Positions 6,613 through 12,108 of a stretch of 14,147 nucleotides of DNA are shown piece after piece. Positions within the stretch are counted from its first letter, which is position 1, and the number at the start of each line of letters is the position of its first letter. Source of the stretch: Armatimonadota bacterium (GTDB taxonomy: Bacteria; Sysuimicrobiota; Sysuimicrobiia; Sysuimicrobiales; JACQTN01); assembly GCA_016210785.1 (NCBI GenBank), contig JACQTN010000446.1, forward strand, positions 1 through 14,147. Reading direction: 5' to 3'. Made by a program: the position numbers and the translations under genes. The notes below the pieces were generated by a model. It did not search any database. It was not told the origin of the DNA and saw only the letters and a program-made list of their open reading frames with translations.

Positions 6613-8235
6613 CTACCGCGCGCCCCACAACTGCCAGAGGTGATGCGCCGGATCGCTTTCCGACAGGCGCAGGGCACCGGTGGCCCGGTCGAACAGGTAC
6701 CGGCCGCCGCGCCAGAAGAAGACCTTGGGCCGGACCGGCCGGTCCGCCGCGAACGCCGACACGCCCTGTGTGCCGGCCGGCGGCCCGACGCCCAGGACGT
6801 CGGCCACCGTCGCCAGAAAATCGACGTGCTGGTAGTCCACGTTCACCACCTGCGGCCTCACGCCGGGCCCCGCGATCAGCAGGGGCACGCGGGCGGCGGC
6901 GGGGCTCAACTCCTCCGGGTGGCGGCCATCCCTCACGTCCTCCAGATTGCCCGGGCCGTGATCGGAGGTCACGATGATCGTGGCACGCTGCAGCAATCTC
7001 TCCCGCCGCAGCCGGTCCAGGAAATTGCCCAGCAGGCGGTCTACGAACATCGTCTGCTGCTCGTAGTTCTTCCAGGTGAGCGCGTCAGTTTTCCCGTCGG
7101 CGGTGAAGGACCGGTACGGCGACCCGTGCGGGGTCCCGTCCGCGTTGAACTGGTAAGGGAAGTGGGGAAGCAGAGCATGGTAATAGTACGCGCGCCCCGC
7201 GGCGTCGTCCCGGCGGATGCTGTTCAGGAACGTGCGGAACAGCGGCAGCGTGTACGCATGATAACGGCTCCCGCTGGCGGCACGCGACAGCAACCCCGGC
7301 CGTTCGGCCAGCGGGACGAGGTGATTGATCAGGGCCACGTGCGGATAGCGCGCCGCCAGATAGGAGACGCCGTAGCAGGTGAAGGCGGGGCTAAGGCAGT
7401 TGTTCAGGTATTCCTCGTAGATGCTGACCCGGAAGCGGCGCGCCAGGACTCCGAACAGGCTGGCGTCATCCATGGCGTCCGAACCGGCGGCGCACCCGCC
7501 GGCGTCGAGCGACACCGCGCGGCCCGTGAGCAGGCTCGGCACCGACAGGCAGGTGAGCCAGTAGTTGCTGGTGGCGTCCGTGAACCACGCGCCCCGGGCG
7601 GCGAGCGCCTTGAAGTTGGGAAACCTGGCCCCGTCCACCTCGCCATTCTTCACCAGGACGTCGCGGGTCAGCTCATCGAAGATGATGACGAAGACCGGCC
7701 CCGGCGCCGTTGTGGGCCGGGCCGCGTCGGCCGCTGTCCTCGCCTGCCGGGCCTGAGCGTCCCGCGCGGCGTTCTCGTGGACGAACTGGCCGGTGGAGAA
7801 GATCAGCAGCGGCGCCAGGAAGATGAAGGACCACTGCACGAACCGGTAGCCCAGGACGCCCGCCCCGACGCACGCCGCTGCCGTCGCGAGGATCAGCCCG
7901 TACGTGAAGGCACCGGACACTTCCGCCATACCCGGCCAGTGCCTGAGATGGATCAGCCGCAGCAGAGACATCAGTGCGGCCGCCATCAGCATCGTGCGAT
8001 AGGCGCGCAGCCACCGCCCCGGCCGGTCGTAGCGGGCGAGGGTCCGGTCCACGACGAAGAAGCCGAGCGCCGGGATCATTTGGACGACGAGGATCAGCGG
8101 GAGGAGAACCCAGACCCCCTGACCCACGATCCTGCCGTAGAGCGGCTCGGCAAACAGCCAGGTGGCGGCGCTGAATGCCAGGGCGGCGCTGTTGAGACGC
8201 CCGGGGACGGAGGGGGACGCGGCCGCGCGCCTCAT
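6613..8235 (-). CDS. Membrane-anchored alkaline phosphatase/sulfatase-superfamily protein
   Basis: 540 residues: an N-terminal membrane domain of about five helices (near 14-33, 40-62, 81-95, 108-130 and 134-152) followed by an alkaline-phosphatase-fold catalytic domain expected outside the cell. Metal-site motifs are visible: 'FVIIFDELT' (182-190, D187), 'SDHG' (424-427, D425/H426) and the 'LPHFPY' segment (356-361). The nucleophile region 'LTCLSVPSLLTGR' (227-239) ends in the usual 'LLTG', but lacks the CxPSR sulfatase signature. By spacing to that LLTG, T228 aligns with the catalytic residue. A Thr nucleophile is the pattern of LtaS and EptA-type phosphoglycerol/phosphoethanolamine transferases, so a transferase or phosphodiesterase role is at least as likely as sulfatase. 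It overlaps the methyltransferase gene by 4 nt (ATGA), implying coupled translation. Family firm, reaction uncertain. Confidence 0.85.
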   Translation of the reverse strand: MRRAAASPSVPGRLNSAALAFSAATWLFAEPLYGRIVGQGVWVLLPLILVVQMIPALGFFVVDRTLARYDRPGRWLRAYRTMLMAAALMSLLRLIHLRHWPGMAEVSGAFTYGLILATAAACVGAGVLGYRFVQWSFIFLAPLLIFSTGQFVHENAARDAQARQARTAADAARPTTAPGPVFVIIFDELTRDVLVKNGEVDGARFPNFKALAARGAWFTDATSNYWLTCLSVPSLLTGRAVSLDAGGCAAGSDAMDDASLFGVLARRFRVSIYEEYLNNCLSPAFTCYGVSYLAARYPHVALINHLVPLAERPGLLSRAASGSRYHAYTLPLFRTFLNSIRRDDAAGRAYYYHALLPHFPYQFNADGTPHGSPYRSFTADGKTDALTWKNYEQQTMFVDRLLGNFLDRLRRERLLQRATIIVTSDHGPGNLEDVRDGRHPEELSPAAARVPLLIAGPGVRPQVVNVDYQHVDFLATVADVLGVGPPAGTQGVSAFAADRPVRPKVFFWRGGRYLFDRATGALRLSESDPAHHLWQLWGAR

Positions 8236-9635
8236 CGCCGGAACCAGTACAGCAGGCGTTCAGAACCTTGAAGCCTGGCCGTCTCCTGCACGGTGAAGTG
8301 CTCCCTCAACGCGGCCTCCAGGCCGGACTGGTCGTACCCCGGATGCAGCCCCACGCCGCGGCGCCACTGCAGCATCCGCGCGGCCGCGGGGTCTGTGGAG
8401 GGCACGAATTCCAGGATGCCCTCCCGGGCCACCTCCGCCAGCCACGCGACAAACGCCCGGAGGGGCACGTTGCCGGCGACGACCACGTGATGGATGAGGG
8501 CCAGACACAGGACGAAGTCGGCCGGCCCCCGCGCGGCGAGTCCCGCCCGCTCGCACTGCGCCCAGCCCTGGTCGGGGGAGGGATTGGTGACATCGAGTAC
8601 CAGCGGCAGCACGTTGCGGTGGCTGTCCCGCACCCGGTGATAGAGCGCGTTCACGACGCCCTCGTCGCGGTCCATGGCGATCACGTGCTCCGCGTGCCGG
8701 GACGCGGCCACGCTGTACCGCCCCTGGTTGCATCCCAGATCCCACACCATCTTCGGCTTCGCCGCCCCCAGGGCGTGCTCCACGAATGCCAGCTTCTGGG
8801 CGCGCGCCTGCGCGTCATACCCGTCCTCCGCCTCGTAAGAGGTCCACGCCGAGGGCGGCGCGGCGCTCCGGAGGGAGGCCACCGCCGCGGAGAGTCCGTC
8901 AACCAGACGCAGGATGTCGGTTTTGTGCAGCCGCCGGGCCTGCGCGGCCTGGGAGGGCGTCGCGGTCGAGCCGAACAGACGGTTGAGCAACACGGGCATC
9001 ACCACGTGCAGAAGTGCTGGCCCGCGCAATTTCTGCCGCAGCGCCAGCATCCGGTACAGGTGCTCGAGGGGGATGCCGTCCACGCAGGCCCGCAGCCAGG
9101 GCTGGAACGGCACCCCCTTGGCGGCCTGCAGCAGGAGAGGCGCCAGGAACATCTGGCAGAACTGGTGGTAGGCCGCCCACGGCTTCCCGGGTTCGTAGCG
9201 CGTGAAGGAGCCCAGATCGATGAACACCGGCTCCGAACCCGCAAACTGGATGTTATAGGGGCTGGCATCCTTCAGCACCCACCCGTCCGACAGCGCGCAC
9301 TTCAGGATGTCGAGATGGAGCAGCGCGGCGGCCTTGAGCATGTCAAAGGACCACTCGTACGGGTACGAGATGAACGGCAGCCGGGGATGCTCGACGACGA
9401 GCGACGCATCCGGCGCCAGCTCCCGCACGGCCGCGGGCCGGCGAGAGGCGTCAACCACGCGGTACGGGACGACCTTGCCGGCGCCTGCCAGGGAGTCGAT
9501 CAGGCCGGTCTCCGCCAGCACGGCGAAGTCGGCGGCGCCGCGGGGAGAGAAGTAGCGCAGTACCCGGTCGCCGTCGATGAGCACGCCGCTGTCGGGGTCC
9601 CGGAACGACCCGGGATGCCGGTAAGGCAATCTCAT
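8232..9635 (-). CDS. Kinase-like/class I SAM methyltransferase fusion (NoeA-like)
   Basis: 467-residue two-domain protein. The N-terminal half (about 1-215) has kinase-like catalytic-loop features: 'LKDASPYNIQF' (121-131, D123 and N128) and 'PVFIDLGSF' (136-144, D140 in a DLG position). The C-terminal half is a Rossmann-fold methyltransferase with motif I 'VWDLGCNQGRYS' (297-308), an acidic residue after strand 2 in 'VIAMDRDE' (318-325) and 'LALIHHV' (378-384). The combination resembles NoeA-like methyltransferases of rhizobia and surface-polysaccharide loci, as I recall the family. ATG at 9635 is preferred, with AGGGA close upstream; an in-frame TTG at 9668 has no ribosome binding site. It ends in an ATGA overlap with the sulfatase-family gene and follows the small membrane protein by 112 nt. 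The methyl acceptor is unknown. Confidence 0.85.
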   Translation of the reverse strand: MRLPYRHPGSFRDPDSGVLIDGDRVLRYFSPRGAADFAVLAETGLIDSLAGAGKVVPYRVVDASRRPAAVRELAPDASLVVEHPRLPFISYPYEWSFDMLKAAALLHLDILKCALSDGWVLKDASPYNIQFAGSEPVFIDLGSFTRYEPGKPWAAYHQFCQMFLAPLLLQAAKGVPFQPWLRACVDGIPLEHLYRMLALRQKLRGPALLHVVMPVLLNRLFGSTATPSQAAQARRLHKTDILRLVDGLSAAVASLRSAAPPSAWTSYEAEDGYDAQARAQKLAFVEHALGAAKPKMVWDLGCNQGRYSVAASRHAEHVIAMDRDEGVVNALYHRVRDSHRNVLPLVLDVTNPSPDQGWAQCERAGLAARGPADFVLCLALIHHVVVAGNVPLRAFVAWLAEVAREGILEFVPSTDPAAARMLQWRRGVGLHPGYDQSGLEAALREHFTVQETARLQGSERLLYWFRR

Positions 9636-9682
9636 CTCTTCCCTGGAGCTGGCGAAGCGTGCGGGCAACAGCCGCGACTCGA

Positions 9683-9728
9683 GGGCAGGCGCGCCGGACG
9701 CCTGCCCCGCGCCGCCCGCCTGCAGGCG
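9683..9728 (-). other. Tandem GC-rich hairpins between the small membrane protein and methyltransferase genes
   Basis: A 9-bp perfect inverted repeat, GGGCAGGCG (9683-9691) with CGCCTGCCC (9699-9707), around a 7-nt loop, is followed by the 12-nt palindrome CGCCTGCAGGCG (9717-9728). Both share the GCAGGCG core. There is no T-run. It could attenuate or process the transcript between the two genes, or protect an RNA end. Confidence 0.45.
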
Positions 9729-9747
9729 GCGCCTGGCCTCTGGTCAT

Positions 9748-9951
9748 TCAGGCGTTTCCGGCTTCCTCCCCATCTCCCCGACGGAATCGTCTGCGGAGAT
9801 AGAAGCGCAGGCTGGTCCTGGACAGCTTGAGAACCGCGAAGAGACCGGCGAGACCACCCAGGATGATCTGCAGCAGCACGCCGCCGGCGGTGGGATCGAC
9901 GTAGGCGACGATCCAACCCGGCCAGATGAACGCGTTCCCCGGCATGACCAT
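9748..9951 (-). CDS. Small single-helix membrane protein with YVDP motif
   Basis: 67-residue predicted inner-membrane protein. A 'YVDP' motif (17-20) leads into a Gly/Leu-rich hydrophobic helix (about 21-43), followed by a strongly basic tail with 'RFYLRRRFRR' (49-58). Small proteins of the form 'Y[IVL]DPG[TS]G..' plus one helix are common beside alkaline-phosphatase-fold and polysaccharide genes, as I recall them, and have no known function. ATG at 9951 is chosen because GGAGG lies 6 nt upstream (9958-9962). An in-frame GTG at 9984 has no such site, and a second ATG at 9945 is slightly too far. It is the first gene of the trio and may serve as a scaffold or partner of the membrane enzyme; that is inference. 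Confidence 0.7.
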   Translation of the reverse strand: MVMPGNAFIWPGWIVAYVDPTAGGVLLQIILGGLAGLFAVLKLSRTSLRFYLRRRFRRGDGEEAGNA

Positions 9952-9957
9952 GCACGT

Positions 9958-9962
9958 CCTCC
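9958..9962 (-). promoter_or_regulatory. Ribosome binding site of the small membrane protein
   Basis: GGAGG on the minus strand, 6 nt before ATG 9951. This decides the start among GTG 9984, ATG 9951 and ATG 9945. Confidence 0.7.
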
Positions 9963-9980
9963 ACACACATGAATCGCGCG

Positions 9981-10003
9981 ACACTCATCTATATTACTAC
10001 TTT
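9981..10003. promoter_or_regulatory. AT-rich island, probable divergent promoter zone
   Basis: A 23-bp AT-rich stretch in otherwise very GC-rich DNA between the divergent trio and M28 genes. On the plus strand TATATT (9990-9995) matches the -10 consensus at five of six positions. On the minus strand TAATAT or TATAGA in the same place could serve the trio. No good TTGACA-like -35 is found at the usual spacing on either strand, so alternative sigma factors or activation are possible. Confidence 0.35.
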
Positions 10004-10304
10004 GCCGCGCGGCCCGGTTTCCTGCCGCGGGGCGGGTACGCACACCCGCACGGGCGAGAGCAGATTCACCCGCGTGGGCCGGGCGCGGCGGGCGACGGAA
10101 CCGGCACCGGCGGGAATGCCGCGCAGTGGGCCAACGCGGAAAGTTGCCGGGCGCAGGCGTGGAACCGCGCGCCTGGACGCGGGCGGACGGCGGGCGAGCC
10201 ATGGCGCGGAAGGAGGCCTGCACGGGCGCGCGTCCGGCGGCGACGCGGACCCAGGAACCCCGGCACCGGGAGCGAAGATGCTCTGGCGTGCGAAGGTACC
10301 AGAT
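10004..10304 (+). other. Long GC-rich leader of the M28 gene
   Basis: About 300 nt of non-coding-looking sequence before the M28 ribosome binding site. It starts with the palindrome GCCGCGCGGC (10004-10013) and includes a stem AGGCG (10155-10159)/CGCCT (10170-10174) enclosing TGGAACCGCG (10160-10169), which matches the core of the T-box motif. No stem I landmarks and no T-run terminator are seen, so a riboswitch call is not supported. The open frames crossing it look like GC-rich chance frames. Confidence 0.3.
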
Positions 10305-10311
10305 GGAGGAG
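10305..10311 (+). promoter_or_regulatory. Ribosome binding site of the M28 peptidase gene
   Basis: GGAGGAG, 8 nt before ATG 10320. An in-frame ATG at 10278 has only GGGAG 5 nt upstream and is the weaker alternative, adding 14 residues. Confidence 0.75.
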
Positions 10312-10319
10312 ACCCAACG

Positions 10320-12092
10320 ATGCGTGTCTCGCTCGACCAGGTTCTCCGGGACATCTCGCCAGATCGGGCATATGCGCACATCGAGCACATCACGACGCAG
10401 ATCCCGTCCCGGCTCGCCGGGTCGCCCAACGCCCGGCGCATGGCGGAGTACGCCAACGACGTCTTCACGAAGGCGGGGCTGGACGTGCGGATGCACGAGT
10501 TTCCCGGGCTCGTCTCCTTTCCGGAGGAGGCGCGGGTACGCGTGCTGGCCCCGGAGCGGCGCGAGATCGCCGCGCACACGCTGGGGCACTCCGCGCCCAC
10601 GCCCGGGCTGGAGGGCGACCTGATGTACGTCGGGTCCGGCGCGGAGAAGGAGTACGAGGGCAAAGACGTCCGCGGCAAGATCACCCTCTCCGAACTCTCG
10701 TACTCCCCGGCGCGCCACGAGAAGGCGTACGTGGCGTGGAAGCGCGGCTCCATCGCCCAGATCATGATGAACTGGGGCAACGAGACCAACGAGGCCGTCC
10801 CCTTCGGCTCGATGAAGTCGGCGTGGGGCAACCCGACACCCGAGACGCTGGAGCACGAGATGCCGGACCTGCCCTGCGTGGGGATCGCCCGTACGGAGGG
10901 CCTGCGCCTGAAGCGGTTGTGCGAGGTCGGGCCGGTGCGTGTGTGGCTCGACGCCCGTGCGGAGAACGGCTGGAAGCCGCTCACCATGACCAGCGCCGAG
11001 TTCGGCACGGACGCTGGCCGTCAGTTTCTCCTGCTGGGCGGGCACATGGACTCCTGGTTCGGCCCACAGGCGACCGACAACGCCGCGGGCGACGCCTGCA
11101 TGATGGAGCTGGCGCAGGTATTCGGCCGGTACCGGGACGATCTGGCGCGCGGGCTCGTCACCGCTTTGTGGATCGCCCACGAGACCGGCACCATGGTCTC
11201 CTCGTCGCGCTTCGCAGACGTGAACTGGGACCGGCTGCGCCGCCTGTGCGTGGCGTACATGCAGATCGACCAGCCGGCGATGACCGGCTCGTCCGTGTGG
11301 CATCTCCACTCCACCGACGACGCGCAGAACTACGTGGTGCAGGCGACGCGGGAGACGGCCGGCGACATGCCTGTCCGCTGGGGCCGCCAGCAGAAGACGG
11401 GCGACCAGTCGTTCTTCGGTGTGGGGCTGCCCAGCCTGGCCGGGGAGATGTCCTTCACGGAAGAGGAAATCAAGCGCACGGCCCTGGCCACGCTGGGGTG
11501 GTGGCACCACTCCATCCACAACACGCTGGACAAGATCGACAAGGCGCTGCTGGCGCTCCACCTGCGGGTGTACGCGCGCTGGATCTGGGGCCTGTTGACG
11601 GAGCCGGTGCTGCCCTTTGAGTACCTGCCGCTGGCTACGCGCTTCGCGGCCAGACTCGAGGAACTGGCCGCGCTGGACGTGCCCGGGATCGACATGTGGG
11701 GCACGGCGGACCGGGCGCGGCAGTTCAAGGACCTGGTGACGCGGTTCGACGCGCAGAGCGCGGCGTGGCGCCCCCGGGCGCGGCCGGGGACGAAGGACGC
11801 GGACGCCGGCGCGGCCGGCGTCCTCAACCAGACGATGATGGCCCTGTCGCGGCTGCTGGTACCCGTCGCCTCGACCGTGGCCGGGGCTTACGGCCAGGAT
11901 CGTTACGGCCACGCGTGGCAGACGCAGATGGTCCCGACGCTGGCACCGTATCCGTCGCTGGCGAAGTATCCGCGGGACTCGGAAGCGTTTCAGCTGTGGT
12001 GGGCGGCGATGATCCGCGCACGCAACCGGGTGGTGGATACGCTGGATCAGGCGGCCCAGGTGGTGCGGGCAGCGCTGGACAGGCTGGCGTAG
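10320..12092 (+). CDS. M28-family metallopeptidase (cytoplasmic)
   Basis: 590-residue zinc-peptidase-fold protein, predicted to remove residues from peptides in the cytoplasm, since no signal peptide is present. A PA-like inserted region (about 90-215) precedes the catalytic core. Metal and catalytic positions: H242 and D244 in 'GGHMDS', D253 in 'ATDNAAG', H287-E288 in 'WIAHETG', D317 in 'QIDQP', and H396 (or H397) in 'GWWHHSIHNTLDKID' (393-407). The 'SFFGVGLPSL' segment (364-373) and the WWH...TLDKID block point to an M28 subgroup in which the canonical Glu-Glu pair is altered; here His occupies the catalytic-base position. It is the only plus-strand gene in the window, divergent from the trio and convergent with the GGT-like gene (16-nt gap). 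The C-terminal ~180 residues form an extra helical region. Family confident; activity needs the His-for-Glu question settled. Confidence 0.9.
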   Translation: MRVSLDQVLRDISPDRAYAHIEHITTQIPSRLAGSPNARRMAEYANDVFTKAGLDVRMHEFPGLVSFPEEARVRVLAPERREIAAHTLGHSAPTPGLEGDLMYVGSGAEKEYEGKDVRGKITLSELSYSPARHEKAYVAWKRGSIAQIMMNWGNETNEAVPFGSMKSAWGNPTPETLEHEMPDLPCVGIARTEGLRLKRLCEVGPVRVWLDARAENGWKPLTMTSAEFGTDAGRQFLLLGGHMDSWFGPQATDNAAGDACMMELAQVFGRYRDDLARGLVTALWIAHETGTMVSSSRFADVNWDRLRRLCVAYMQIDQPAMTGSSVWHLHSTDDAQNYVVQATRETAGDMPVRWGRQQKTGDQSFFGVGLPSLAGEMSFTEEEIKRTALATLGWWHHSIHNTLDKIDKALLALHLRVYARWIWGLLTEPVLPFEYLPLATRFAARLEELAALDVPGIDMWGTADRARQFKDLVTRFDAQSAAWRPRARPGTKDADAGAAGVLNQTMMALSRLLVPVASTVAGAYGQDRYGHAWQTQMVPTLAPYPSLAKYPRDSEAFQLWWAAMIRARNRVVDTLDQAAQVVRAALDRLA

Positions 12093-12108
12093 CCGGCGCC
12101 CAGATATC

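Noticed and set aside
9636..9668. TTG start 11 codons upstream for the methyltransferase
   Set aside because: No Shine-Dalgarno precedes it, and ATG 9635 has AGGGA nearby.
6586..9830. Long plus-strand open frames opposite the sulfatase-family and methyltransferase genes
   Set aside because: Arg/His/Gln-rich translations with no family motifs; the antisense strand holds clear catalytic motifs and overlapping, coupled genes.
9744..11912. 722-codon minus-strand open frame opposite the M28 gene
   Set aside because: The plus strand carries a full M28 core with a strong ribosome binding site. The minus frame is low-complexity and merges with unrelated intergenic DNA.
12093..12108. Shared terminator between the convergent M28 and GGT-like genes
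   Set aside because: Only 16 nt with no stem-loop plus T-run on either strand.
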